A stretch of 64,000 nt of DNA from Meandrina meandrites (GCA_963693305.1 OY855912.1:2058001-2122000), one strand, 5' to 3'. Positions 12,501 through 24,713 are shown, counted from the first letter of the stretch. Numbers and translations are program-made. The notes: generated from the sequence alone by a model not told the origin.

Positions 12501-15500
12501 AAAACGCCTTGCTGATGCGCAATAGCAGGAACCTCGAGGACGGAACGTTGTTCGTCACGAAAACACCGTGTGATGAATGTACCCCACTCCTCAAGATGCA
12601 AGGAATCAAAACCGTCGTCATCAGTGGAACGATGCAGAATGAGCAGCGAAAAGAGTTGAGCTATAGCAAGTTCTCTGAGAAAGTAGAGAGCGGTGTTTTC
12701 ATTTGCTTTGAAACGAAGTCGAAGCCTGATGATAAACCAACAGCTACCAGCGCTACAATCAAGAATATCAAATTGTAAAATGATGGCGTTGTATGCTGTA
12801 TGTATACTTATGTATCATTAACTTTTTGTGGACGATCTTGATTGACTATAATTTTGTAGGACAACTTCGCCGGTGGCACTTATGATCGAAGGTCACACTA
12901 TAAGAGTTTTATTAGTTTCATGTTACTAACAGCAAAATATATGGTAATTTAGTAGCTCACTCCGTAGCTTTCTGCCGTGCGGTTATATTCAGCAAGTTTA
13001 TTTAGATTAGGTTACTTAGATAAAAACCGCCGGGATAAAACCGCGTCAATAACTGCCCACTATACTTAGTAGATCACTTTCAGTATTTTGTGGCTATGGA
13101 CTCTGAACTTTAATTTATCGTTTCATGCATGTTGAGTAGACCGTTAACCGAGTTATTGTTACCACACGTAGCTGAGTTTCAATGGATCTTTTCAAGTTTT
13201 CTTGGAATTCATGGTTCGTGACACTTTCTAAACTGTCTATTCGAAAAAAACAAATAATGAGGTCAGATTTGCATAAATTTCTAAGTGAATCGTAAACATT
13301 GCTTTTCATTTTTGCTGTCCTCGTGTTTAGCTCCTTTGTCCGGTCTCGGCATTTTTCTTGAAAATATTTCATAGCCTTTGAAAAGAACTCGACTCGATAA
13401 GAGTATAAGAACAGCCTTTATTGTGAGCATTGCTTTAGTACTTTGTAAAATTCATTAACTATTCATGAGGGTGCAAACCAATCCCAGCACAGTATTCAGA
13501 TCACATGTACACAACTGTAAACCCCAATACAAATCAAACAATAGAATTAGCTTTTGATACAAACTCCTGCTCAGCTAATTAGTATTCATTAGCTTCTTAA
13601 ACAGATCTCTACCGAATCGCATAACAATTCTTTGCATTCAATTCATTGTTTTCATTTCACAAGTAGAATAAAATATTCGCGTCCGATCTGTATGGCCGTT
13701 TACAATGGCTCGCCCATCGGCTCACCATTGTAAACGCCCATGCAGATCTCCCGCTCATATTGTATGTACTACTTAGACACCTTTACAGCGATTGACAAAC
13801 TCACGCAAAGACTCGCAAAGAATCGTTCTAAGTGTATTCCCTCTAACCTAACTTACCGTAACAAAAAGCCGTCTTTTCATTGCGTCAGAGCAATGGGTGA
13901 GAAAAAATTTCTTTGAAATCATAATACACTCTGCTCCATTACTAATCTGTTGAGAGGAACAAACGAAAGTCGAGTAAGAAATATGCTCGTTTAAATGCGC
14001 ACGGGTCTATCAAGGAGCCGGCCAACTGTGAGAGACGGTGAACTCCGGGAAAATAACAGGCCAGCAGACCAAATGGTTATCACGAAGAATGGCTTGACAA
14101 GAATGGCCAGACCACCACAGAAGGTCACAGAAGACTAGTACGTTCTCTACTATTTTTGAACAGTGACGGTTGGCTCTTTAACACTTAGACTGCTCCTTGT
14201 TTCTGTTCTATTGGTGGCCATTTTAAATCCTTTGCATGCATGTCACACATCTGGCCTGGAGAAGTTTTAAAAGACCGACAAATAATTTTCCGGTAACATG
14301 CGCAATACTAACCAGGCTGAGACTGGGCTGTTCGTCAAATACCATCGAGGACACACCCTGAATGAAACATGAAGACTAGTTAGAAAAATCATACCATTCC
14401 GATCGCGCCTGAACAGACATCTAATTTTCATACGGCACAAGACAGTTTATTTACATGACAGCTGATACGGCGGTTTGAACGGCGAAACCGTTTAAAGAAA
14501 AGGGGTTCTTTTAACATTTTGGTCGATCGCAAACAAACTACGGTACTAAGCTGTTCAGTGTTTGGGAACGAAAGAAACCAGTAGTTAGCTATGATCAAAT
14601 CACTTTTTTACTGGTGGAACGGAACAGATAATATAGAACTTGGTTATAGTGATTATGTTCACTAGGGACGAATCCTGGAAATTCAGAAACGGGGAGCCGT
14701 AGCATTTGCGGCAAGAAAACAACCTTGTGTTATAACAACCTAAGGGTTGTGAAGACATACCCTCCCAGAAAATTAAAATCTAGGTTCTCTAACGTGCAGT
14801 TTTCTTGCATTCCAGAAACACTTGTGACCAGACATTTCAGATTGACAGATTTCTAAATTTCCTAGACGAAAAGTTCGCCCCCCCCCCCATAACTCCCCTC
14901 CTATTTTACGCAACTTCGCAAGAACGCAAAATGTCATCGATCAATGAAAGAGAAACTTCAAATTGTCGCCCTTACAAAACTGTCTCCTTTTTGAAGAAGA
15001 GCAACTTGTACGAACATGGGATGTAAATCGGCGTCTGTGATGCAAACTTCAGTCTGTACAGAAAAAAAGCAATAAAATAGAAATGAAGAGTTACAGTTAG
15101 CTCACATAAAACTTTTCAGTCATGACATAAGAGCTCTCCGCTCCTCTAGTTGTAGTTGTGAACATTTGATTTTTATTTACATTAGTACGTTTCTCTTTTA
15201 ATTCTCACGTGAAGGATGAATGCAAAAAAAAAAGTTAAAATAAAGCTCTTAAAGTCAGTTTCTGACTCTACGACCTTCTTGTTTTTTGATATATCAAACA
15301 CGGGAGAGCGTGTTGGATCACGGAGTATTTTTGACGAACTTCGAGGTGTTTGGAAATGTGATGAAACACTCTCTCGAGTGTTTGATATATCTTCTCAATC
15401 GAAACTAAAACTATGGAGAAAACAGAGAAATAAAAGTATAAAAATCTATGCTAATATAAGATCAGCGCTCACGGTTCTGTTTTCGATTATTTTAACTGGA

Positions 15501-18500
15501 TGAATTATTAACGAGTTTGAGAAGAACAAATTTGACCTGACTGTGAGATGAAAAAAAGTGCTTTAGTCAGGCATGAAGCTCCTTGAACATATTATTACTC
15601 ATGCGTTACTTCTGTTGTCACCAATAATATATTAATATATATACATCATTCTAATTCAATTTTCGTCACATTACTTATACACGCTAAATTTTAGGATCAC
15701 TGTTTTTAAGTGGTCAGTAAAATGGCCATTTCCCGTGAGTGACCACAGAATAGAGGTTCGTTTGTAGTTAAGAAGAGGTTTTAACACAAACCGGTCTTTG
15801 TTCGCCCTCGTCAATAACAGAAATCTTGTGTAGCGGAAGTTTCTTTTCCTCTTCAGATAGGTCCTCTGAAAGGTAAAATACACGTGATACTTTAGAATGT
15901 CTTACACCTAGAAAATGTACCATGGAGTCGTTTGTGGAACTCGTGAGAATCCGCGCGCAAGAAGTACGCGCAATTCTATTTTTAACAAATAGGTCTCAGG
16001 CCCTACTCATATGTAACTTGAAAAAGCCGCCCGGCCTCACCCCTCCTCCCCACCCTCCCCCACAGCAAATGAACATTGTAACAAGCAAGCATAAAGTGTT
16101 ATACTCTAAAAAAACATTTGAAAAAAAAAATGGTTGACAATTTAAGGTTACTTAAGGCAGCCATTTCAAAGATCATAAGTAATAAAAAAAATCCTGTTTA
16201 CTACCTTCAGGGGGGATCACGGTTGATTTCCTCACTCTGCTTATACGTCTCGTTGATGTAGAGTGGCTCCTGGGCCGAGTGTTTGAATCGGACCTAGTCC
16301 TCTGTTCGTGCTCAGCGGAATCTGCGCTCAAAGAACTAAACCTTTGACGCGGAGGAGTTGACAAAGTCTACAAAAAAAAAAGAAGCTACCAAGATCGAAC
16401 GTTAAATTATTTTTACAATGGTAAGGAAAACTTGTTTTTTTAGGGACACAAGTGCTACGTTCGCTGAAACAAATAGGACCGGCCTGAAAGAAAAAGGTTT
16501 GAATTTTACGGAGCGATTAACTCATCCACCACTTTGCTACGCTTCTTATTGGAATCCAAAACTCGTACGAACTAAAAATTCTGAGTTGAATCTTTTTGAT
16601 CATCGAGGAACCTACGGCCTCTTCCCTACAGCTTCTCTTACATTCAAACCAAGATGGCGACTACTCGTGCCGCCATCTCAGATTTGCATGGATGTCAGAA
16701 AAGACCTAGGATTAAATTGTAATGTTCTCTCTATAAACTTAATAGGTGTCATTTTTCTTCTTAATAAATAAAATATTTATTTATTACCGGTGGTGAAGAG
16801 GTAGTCTCCTCTTCCAGAGTAGGTAAAGGAAGATTGTTGTTTCTTTCCCCGTCAATAGGGGTCATTCGTTTCTTCAGTCGTCTAGGAAGTTCAGGGCTTG
16901 ACAATTTTCTTGACTGCCTATCGTCAACCGCGTTTTCTTCAAGAGATAAACTGATTAGTCCAGGTTCGCTGGAAAGTTTTCTCCTCGAATCAATCATGTT
17001 TTTCAGATTATTTGATTGTTCATCAGTAGACATCTTCAGTGATGGCTTAGGGGCGCTGACAACTCCCTTTCGCCTTCCGCTCGGTGGTGTAGACACCCGA
17101 AAACCGACGGACTTCACCGACTTCTCTTCGGGAGAACTTCGGCTACTGTTATCAATACTGGTTGCAAATAATTTCTGAGCAGCGGCTACTTTGTCAATGG
17201 CTAATACATCAGCGGTTTTTGCCTCGTTTCCAGAATCATCGCCATTGTCGCTTTCTTGCCTCGTTATCAGACCAGGCCTGAGGTGCAGCTTGGGTAACAA
17301 AAGCGTCACAACTGACAGTTTAGCCTTGACTCGCTCTAGCCTGTCACGTGATGAGGCCTTGGGAACCTGGCTCTTTACTGTGAACAGAGAGAAAGAAACG
17401 GTCTGATTTTTTAAAATTATCCTCGTCTCCTGAAAGACAACTTCTGTAAGACACGAACAAAGGTTTAGTTATCCAAGTAGTAGATAGAAAAAAAAAGATA
17501 GATAAATCATTTATTTAAAGTCACAACTAGCAGCTACAAGCTGAATGACTCGTGCTATGTACATTTAGTAAAAGGTCAAACTTATAAAAATTACTAACTA
17601 TATCATAAGAAAAAAACTATTATATAATGATAAAATACATATCAAATCGAGTATAAAAGTTCTATTTATAATTTTTGCTTATCTGCATAGTGCATTATAA
17701 AAGTATTTCTAAACCTCTTTGTTTTTACACGCGGGATTGAAAACATACGCCTATTCCAACGGGCGTCAATAAAACAAAGCTCAATATTGCTAGGTTAGTA
17801 CATTAGTCATCTTATTGAAACATAAGAGCATCTCACAAAATACCATTTTCAAATCCTACTACTCTGTCGTTGTGCTGAGTGAGGCAAGATTTCACTTCTC
17901 TTAGCTTCTTGAGGACCTGACAACTTCCCTGCAAAAAAATAATTAAAACAAGTTTCATTATAGAACAAAGATTAATACCGAAAATAACGAAAACAAGATT
18001 GAAACTCTTATAAAGATTAAGAAGAACAGTCATAACTGAAGGATACGTTAAATGAAAAGGAAAGTTGTCAATACCGATTTTATAATGTATATCCAGTCCG
18101 AATGATTACTGTCTCTAACAAGAACAGAGCCACTCCTGGAAAAAAGGTTTACAAATCATGCGTCAGGAAAAGATACGCGAAATAAAGAATTAAAATGATG
18201 TTTCATTAACAGTGGGTCTGCCGACCATCAATTATGAAGGCAAACAAAATTTTCCGGGCGATGTTGTCAGATACGGCTCGTCACATGACACATCTAACTG
18301 ATATAATTCGTCTTATCTATAAGCAAGACAAAGGAATTTTACTTACCTGAAAAAATGGAAAAGACATTTCTTTGGATTACTGGCCATAAGCTCCACAGGC
18401 CATCCTCTTAAGAAGTCGATGTTCCTATTAAATGAAAATGAAGCTATGCATTTCTTTCATCAAGATCGTGTTAAAACGATATCTTTTTAAACTTTAATTC

Positions 18501-21500
18501 TTCTTTACATCAAAAGCAATTGTCCCAAGTCAAATTTGGGGAAGCTTTGTGGCAGTAGATAGTGCCTGGGTAATCGACAACTATTAAGTTTATCACGGTT
18601 ACTGCGTCAGAGTCGAGGTCTGGAAGCGGCTAAAGATTTTTCAAAAGACATCATAAAATAAAGTGAAGCCTTACTTGATAAACTTTTGATGATCAGGGTC
18701 ATTTATATTCTTGATACCTCCCGCCAACATGAAAATGTCCACAAAATCCTTTACGTTTATGAAAAATAAAACAACAATATCACTTTATAATCCTTGTCTT
18801 TCCGCGAAGTGCAAGTTCAGATCAGATCAGATATAGACCACTCAATAAACGTACACATTAAAAAATTACCACCCTTCCCGAAGTCATCATCATGAATTTG
18901 TATAGTGATTATGGCTACTGTTTCTACCTCGTCCCTCGTCTAACCCTGTCCCCCTGGATGTGGCCGCCATCTTGAATTTTATCGCCGCAGAGGAAAAAGT
19001 TTCCTTTATTCCACGTTTTAGATCTATATTTTGCAATCTTGCCTTGAACAAAGCTAAATTCATATGAAACGAGGCACTATAAAGTAGTTCGTTTAACGGC
19101 AGTCCCAGTTCTCAAGGGATTTGGGCGAGTTAACATGCTGTGACATAAACATCGTACCTCTTTCGAAATTACCAACAGTTCAATGGGTTCCCTTGAGATG
19201 ACAGTGGACTGGCGCCGAGTGTCGTGAAGAATCGCCAGCTCCTGCGGTCGCAAATACAGCATGAAGCATGTTATTACCAAACTTAATCAGCAACTTCATG
19301 ATTTATCATTAAGGTAATTCTCATAACTAAATAGAGTTCAGTAGGTTGAGTTAACTTCGCAAGTCATCGACAAACGGATTGAAAAAACGGCCTACAGTAA
19401 GACCTTATTCAAAGTAACACGTTTCTTTTTTCTTTTTTTTTTTCATTTCCTCTAATCTGCTGTTGTATAAAACAAATTTTCACATTCAGAAAAAGCGAAG
19501 ATAAACATTTTACATAGTATAGGTTGTTTACAGTCGTCGTTTTTTGAAAACAGGTCATGGAATGGAAATGGAACCTTACGGAACCGCTATTTATTTTCGA
19601 AGCTCTTACCCCAAAACTATCTCCACGACGTAGAAAGGCAACCGTTCTGGCGAAGCTCTCGTTTTCTTCCATTACTGTCACAACCGCTGGCAAAATAAGA
19701 AACAAAGGCTTAATCTCAAGAAGGTCATTTTATAATTTTTCTTTTTCAAATTGAAATTAAAGGTGTGCTCCTCAAATTGGCTTGACCATTCGACTGTTTT
19801 TATACGTGATTTATTAACTAGTTCACTTCTTGTCAATGATCTATCGTCTCCTGGGCTGTTTCGTTTAACGTCATTTGTGCATCTATTACTGCAAAATTGA
19901 GTAATATGGGAAGTTGGTGAAAAGCAAAATGCTGGCGACTAACCTGAGCCCGAGAGAACGAAGTAGAAAGCCTGCGGTATATGCCCTTGCCGTAGGATTG
20001 CCCTCTTGGTTTGATGTCTGATGGGAAGAAAAGAGGTAAAATAGAAAACAAGTCCTTTAGATAAGCGAAATTCGTATATAGATCGACAAGAGCAAATATG
20101 CTGTACGTGTTTTGTCATGCTCTGATGCAAAGTCTTTTCGCGCCGAAATATAGACGACTTCGGTTCTCGAAAGCCGTGCGCCATGCTTTGATCAGTCAAA
20201 GTGAAAAGACCTCACTCGCACAACCAATCAGGTGCAATCCGTGAATTTGCATCGGTGCGACATTTCCCGTGCTTTTCTCAGCCGGATACCAGTTTACTCT
20301 TGGAGTCCTGATTGGTTAATTAAACTGCTTGATATCGTACATAGTGCTTATGTCTCACGTGATAGGGGTCACAGGATACTCACAGGATACTCACAGGATA
20401 CTCACGCGCGATGGAGCCTGAGGTTAGTCTTTTGAAAAGCAAAACAAGAACAAGAAAAATTAAAACACTTACGTTTCATACCAACCAACCCTCACGAGTT
20501 TTTGTTGAATTCTTTGAGGATACTCTGCAAATGATCTAATCGATCGCAACGAAAAGAGCACCTGGAAACAAAAGAAATGTTTTTAAATGAAAACGAGTTG
20601 CTTTCAAAACAGAAAAATTACTTCAATGCACCATGTATAGATCAGTATACGCTTTACAAACCTTTGCCAACTGTTGCTCCGTCCTCTGTTCTGGATGAAT
20701 TGATAAAATTACCTTCACTTCAGCCGAAACCCTCATCTGCCAAAAAATAAGTAAATTAATATTAGTAATAGTATACTTCCTTTCATTCCCTCCTTCTGCC
20801 TGACCAGGAGTAGCGAGGCCGGAACTTGGCCGGGAACAAGATAGCGAGAGAGCGTTTTCATCATTTGCAACAGAAGTTCAGACGTTTGCAAATGTTTTCT
20901 ATTTTATTATTTTCAGAACGAAATGCAAAATACAGAACAGTAACAACACAGTTTACCTTTCTGTTAGCTTTAAAGAATGACGCATCAAAAGCAAGTTCAG
21001 CTTCCATCTGATTTTCTTGTTCATTGATGTACTGCGTGAAAACAGTGTGAGCTAAACTTTCTTCATCATTTTCCCTGAAAGATATTGAAAAGAAATGAAA
21101 ACTCGTTATCAGACAGAAAATCCTCATCTGTTTCGTTTTTTACAGATTAGAAAAGATAAACTCGGCTGGAACGCTCACAAGTCATTTTCATTGCCAACAC
21201 AGGTTACCACGCGGCTGAAGCTCACGAGGAATTTAACGGGAGTTTTTAAATATTATTTTACGTTTCGTTTGATTATAATATTTTGTACTACAACTAAATA
21301 CACGGAAAAAAGACAGAAGCGCATAACTTACTTTTCGTATTTGTACTGGCACAGTGACGCAGACATTTGAACGAGCTTCACTGCTCGACGAAATAACTCT
21401 TCTGGCGGAAGGAGCTGTTAAAGAAACCAAAAAAAAGAAAAACAGAAGTTACCCAACTTGAATGAATGCAGTGGCGGATCAAGGGGAGGGCTCCCCCCTC

Positions 21501-21957
21501 CACCGCCTGTCCTTGTTCCCAGTCTCTCCGTGTTTACCTTATCGAAGTATCGTGTCTCTCCAGGTGTCCTGTTTTTCCCCCATGAGTCCATGGTACTGCG
21601 TCGACGCCTGCGCATTTTGATCCCCACTTCCGCCAATTCACTCAAAGAATAGATGCTCAATCGATGCCCTTTTGCTGACGACGGTTCAGATAATCCGTTG
21701 GCATCGCCGCTCGGAAACACGGAACCCCTCCGATGACCACGTCCGTTCTTCATTCGGGAAATTCCGGCTGCTGCCCGAACACCCGAGTAGTCAACGCTCG
21801 AAGTCTTCGATGATGCATAGGAACGTTTGAATCCTGTAGTGTAGCTAGAACTGAGGGAGATATTGTCGTCTATTGAACTAACAGTTGTTGTTGAGTATGT
21901 GCGTTGGGTCATGCGGCCAGCTGAACGAACTTGACGAATAGAGCCTATTCCTTCCAT
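9336..21957 (-). CDS. CNBD2: Cyclic nucleotide-binding domain-containing protein, CNBD2-like (16 exons)
   Basis: Exons in order: 21957-21538, 21414-21332, 21074-20957, 20736-20662, 20561-20473, 20017-19944, 19686-19610, 19241-19158, 18748-18675, 18424-18347, 18135-18075, 17928-17844, 17377-16788, 16367-16205, 15865-15792, 9563-9336. All junctions are GT-AG and all phases agree, giving 790 aa. Residues 1-140 are basic and serine-rich. The cyclic-nucleotide-binding domain covers about 235-345: AILRQGHIPQAFYFVLSGS, then the phosphate-binding cassette FGELAILHDTRRQSTV, which keeps the family's ligand-contacting Glu (GEL) and Arg. A second partial half-domain follows (SGSVLVRDSNHSDWIYIIKS). A disordered Ser/Pro/Arg-rich region spans about 440-690, and the tail has YPNDESLQKSLQDKVNW. 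The family is linked to cAMP binding and male germ cells in mammals. The last exon is the least certain: it lies 6.2 kb downstream and is joined on phase and resemblance only. Exons 1-12 are firm. Confidence 0.8.
10048..10209. mobile_element. Pogo/Tigger-like MITE
   Basis: Ends are inverted: CAGTAGAGCCTGGATTTAACG on the left and CGTTAAATCGAGGTTCCACTG on the right. Both are bordered by TA, as expected for Tc1/mariner-class target duplications. Internal sequence shows further degenerate 'cctcgattaaacgaa' copies and no ORF. It is a non-autonomous element of about 160 bp. Confidence 0.7.
10640..11446 (+). mobile_element. Frameshifted relic of a Penelope-like retroelement (C-terminal, GIY-YIG region)
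   Basis: Three frames in succession carry pieces of one ancestral ORF. GPLVITYNPA lies around 10780-10815, SIIHKHSHILSSSEHCANAL at about 10845-10900, NNCVTCPNIRSG near 10987-11025, and finally KKKLIGEIQRRLKGCFNEPR with REAYCIDRGQTLEPKGINKR at about 11100-11330. The order (connector, CxxC, then YIGET-like '.LIGEIQRRL' and a 'AREAY.IDRG.TLEP.G.NKR' tail) is that of the reverse transcriptase-to-GIY-YIG end of Penelope-like elements. Repeated frameshifts and missing upstream parts show it is inactive. It ends 66 bp before the CDADC1-like start codon. Confidence 0.7.
11513..12778 (+). CDS. CDADC1: CDADC1-like tandem cytidine/dCMP deaminase-domain protein, intronless
   Basis: A single 421-codon ORF starts in a strong context (A at -3, G at +4). 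It has two deaminase domains. Domain 1 (about 20-125) opens NLYMALALWME and carries PCSFC (Cys93, Cys96), but the usual H-[AC]-E is replaced by H68-G-V, so it is probably inactive. Domain 2 (about 255-375) has WNGFP, H327-A-E329-Q and P352-C353-D-E-C356, the complete zinc and proton-shuttle set. This arrangement of dead first and intact second domain, and phrases such as HAEQNAL and CDEC.PL, match CDADC1, whose vertebrate member acts on deoxycytidine nucleotides. The predicted reaction is deamination of a cytosine (deoxy)nucleotide; the substrate is inferred. The C-terminus (T/K-rich) lacks vertebrate-like extensions. It has no introns and lies in the long last intron proposed for the CNBD2-like gene, on the opposite strand. 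Confidence 0.88.
   Translation: MASPIQSLAYTDRGSRITKENLYMALALWMERSPLPDPQVAPFKKVGALIVLPDDILYAADCSRDGVHGVARLLMKHHDMPRDCKIFVSRKPCSFCTKLLAQSKVKRVFYLPIEPEYKDLDRESEEKFKDETACVDNLFKVSAIGQTTFVPNVGKDVFEATERKKKTETPKETLDEITSKLNNTYWNDEWMAQANIRLPWPAFDDKMTTQVRNDFTGLFKWMALAFVGSEKGYEFKALNRNGTILFDPEKEDLDQEWASLFITMAKLLAERTDEPTPGVGAVIIDKNKDIVALGWNGFPTKALYGEFPRASRHDTTVKDKKYPYSIHAEQNALLMRNSRNLEDGTLFVTKTPCDECTPLLKMQGIKTVVISGTMQNEQRKELSYSKFSEKVESGVFICFETKSKPDDKPTATSATIKNIKL
12779..15791. other. Long non-coding stretch (inside the proposed CNBD2-like last intron)
   Basis: No supported gene. It holds the deaminase gene's 3' flank, a 24-bp-armed hairpin at about 13686-13750 (GATCTGTATGGCCGTTTAC inverted as GTAAACGCCCATGCAGATC), a C10 run near 14879-14888, and one copy of a dispersed repeat at about 15235-15520. 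Confidence 0.45.
15235..15520 (+). repeat. Dispersed repeat, copy 1 (inverted copy at 58205-58460)
   Basis: Shared blocks with 58205-58460, in reverse orientation or order, include GAAATGTGATGAAACACTCT, 'gtgtttgatatat', 'cttctcaatcgaaact', 'gaattattaacgagtttgag' and 'tttttgacgaacttcga'. The 95-codon ORF at 15216-15503 falls entirely inside the repeat and is a by-product. The class is unknown; there are no obvious terminal repeats. Confidence 0.6.
20370..20406 (+). repeat. Three 12-bp tandem repeats (ACAGGATACTCA)
   Basis: ACAGGATACTC is repeated three times in a row from 20371, followed by 'acgcg'. It is a small minisatellite in an intron of the CNBD2-like gene. Confidence 0.85.
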
Positions 21958-24713
21958 GTAGAGAAGCTGAAATTTTAAGCAAATTATGTTCTCATTAATT
22001 TTGTATGTTTACGCCATGCCGCCGAATAAACAGGTGAAAGAAAAGCCTGTAAAATACCTGCTTTCGAAAGTATGCAAAATAAGCCACGTATCGGTCTCCG
22101 TGTTGTTTTGTTCCACAGAGAGTTTTCAGCCAAAACGTGGAAGCAGTTAAACGTTATTCCGATTACCCTTCAACTACCTAAAAGATTTCAAAGGCGAAAT
22201 AAAATGCAATAAACAAACATGACAGTTGAAGAGAAATGACAGAAATGAGAGCTGGATAAGAATTTTCTCCAACTCTTGTTAACTTTCATCAGCCCGCGGT
22301 CAAAGTTAAGAGCCGAGAGTACGCGCAAGTCGACATCATCTGCCTGTCAAACAAGTGAAAACCCCTTTCGCCGGACAGACATCTCGGGTGGGTGCTTTAC
22401 AAATCATTATAACTTGAGAACTAGTTCAAGCGCTGTATTAAAGGTCACAGTTTATCGCTTACGAGAAGACACAAACAATCATTTTCACCTAAGGCAACTA
22501 GACTTTAATGACTTATTTTTAACTTGTTATTAAATTTTATTCTTATTTTAAGCTTTTAAATCACCCTTAGGGAACAGAATAAATACGGTATTTCGTCCGC
22601 TATTAAAAATTGGTTTGTTAAAGTTCTGGAAGCCCGCTTCTTTAGACAAAGGACCTTTTTTAGAAACGACCTGTTCTCCAGGAAAGGTATAAACGGTTTA
22701 TTTTTTTTACATGTAAGCGTATATACCCTTCAGGATATCTTACATTCGGTGATAAAACATCCGTCCACAACCTGTTTCAGTGAGCATTTCGTTATATGAC
22801 AGCGTTTTAGCATTTCCTTAATGATCCTTAATTTAAATGAAAGAAAAAATGTTACCCTGCACGGAATCTTTTCTCGTATAATCAATGGTCAAGGACAAAC
22901 TCTTCCGAGAACTAGGACCAAAGCGCGAAAAACCTCTGGATCACTGAGAACCCCGTGAAGTTCTATACGTTGTGCTCAGCAACTAAATTGTACAAGACAT
23001 TGTTTTGAAGAACAAGTTTTCGTTCTCTTGCGTGCGATTTTCATTACTCGACAAGGCTATTAAATCAAAATTACAAATTAACATGTATTACTTTTGACGG
23101 AACTGTTAATTAGTGATTCGTTCAAGTAAATCATTAGATCATTAATTAATCCTCCAAACTCCACACATCAACAAAACAACAATCGGAAATAAATTCAAAG
23201 TAATAAAATAAATTGAATAATTGCGAAAATTTGCTGTTTCTTATCGGCCGCGAAAAGCAACAATCCATACAACGACCAACTGATTTAAAAATCAGTTGAT
23301 TTTGTTGGTTTGCTCGTCGCCAAACTACATTGACGGGCGAGCATTCACTGACCTGAGTTTGAATTTTTGTTCGTGTAGAACAATCAGCTGCATGCATCTG
23401 ATGTTCCCCTTTATAAAATCAACTATTTTCTTTCTGTGAATAATACTAACTTAGTCAACTTACACGCAGTGTGTTTAGTGATTAGGCCGTTGTAGGTAGA
23501 TTTATAGCTGGGCTTCAATGTCGCAAGCCCCGGGTTTCAAGAAGCGCCTTGTCATTGATGAAGGCACGCTAAGCCTTTGCTCTTTTGCACAAAAATACTT
23601 AAAATCAAGCAAACGAAAGCTGTCCAAGTTTGAACCATCGAAACACAACCGTTTAAACAGATTTTAGTGCGGTCACTGTATGCTCTGCTCAACAAACAAA
23701 TGAAAGCGTTAACTAATGTTACTTACCTCAGCTTGCACAGAAACACAGACAGAAGATAATACGAAAAATTAACACAGCTCGTCCCATTAAGTCAGTTTAT
23801 CATTCTGTTAACTGGTTTTATACTCTTGATTGCGCGAGTATAAATTCCTGAGCTGTATTTTATCTTTTTGTCCTAAGCATTTACCTGCTGATCCGCTTTG
23901 TTGGGATTAGCCGGCGTGCTCTGTGACTGTGCTATGACCACCAAGGAATTTACTCATTCCTCGTGTAAACAACCACTGAATCTTACCTGACAGTTGGTAA
24001 ACAAGGGCAAAATATCAAAATTATTCCACAGAAGTGGTCTTGTGGCGGACGTGTGATGGGTATGGTTTTGCAATATCAACACCAGGCTTACTGAGCTGTG
24101 AAAGATGGCAAAAAGATATTGCCCTCGTTTTCACGTGTTTATTGGCATAAGCAAGAAACAAAACCAGCCAATATACCGCTAGATTAATTTCACGCTTGGT
24201 CAATAATCATTAGTCGTAGAATGTCTCGTGGCAAGTATACCGGGAAATATAATACCACTAACCTTGATTTGAAGGTGTTGGTGCTTTTGGATGTGCTCCG
24301 GAAAACCATGCAAAACAATTATCTTTTCTGGGGCGTCAAGGTGGCAGAATATTAGTCTCATTTGTTTTATTGCGTGTAACAAAAGGAAACCTTGGCTGCA
24401 ATATCGCGCTATGCTTGAAATGACACTGAAGTGACCATTTATTCACAAAGACATGTGTTGTATATTTTACCCTCATCTGTACCCTGGGTGCCGTAGGTTC
24501 TATTTTTAATTTTTCTTTCACGACGAGCTGTGGACCCGCGAACGGAACCTAATAGGCCCCAACCTCCCCCTCTTTATTAGGCCAAGAGGATTTGAAATGT
24601 CGGTGGATCTAGAGTTCGAGAATACGTTGCGCGTGGACTTTATATAATGCGCGTGCACTTAGTCTTTCATTTATGACCTCACAAAACACTGAAAGCTAGA
24701 AAATTTTGCTAAA
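21958..24713. other. Intergenic region between the CNBD2-like gene and the acidic-repeat membrane-protein gene
   Basis: This is the shared upstream region of two divergent genes, about 2.75 kb apart. Immediately upstream of the CNBD2-like ATG is an acceptor-like TTTCAG (about 21970), so its 5' UTR is probably spliced. No other coding exon is supported. Around 22300-22335 the words 'agagccgagagtacgcgcaagtcgac' recur near 63783-63808, marking a minor dispersed repeat. Confidence 0.4.

Noticed and set aside
15216..15503. 95-codon ORF starting MNAKKKVKIK
   Set aside because: Lies wholly in a dispersed repeat that has another, frame-broken copy at 58.2 kb.
16418..16771. 117-codon plus-strand ORF between CNBD2-like exons
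   Set aside because: Intronic and antisense, no family match; chance frame.
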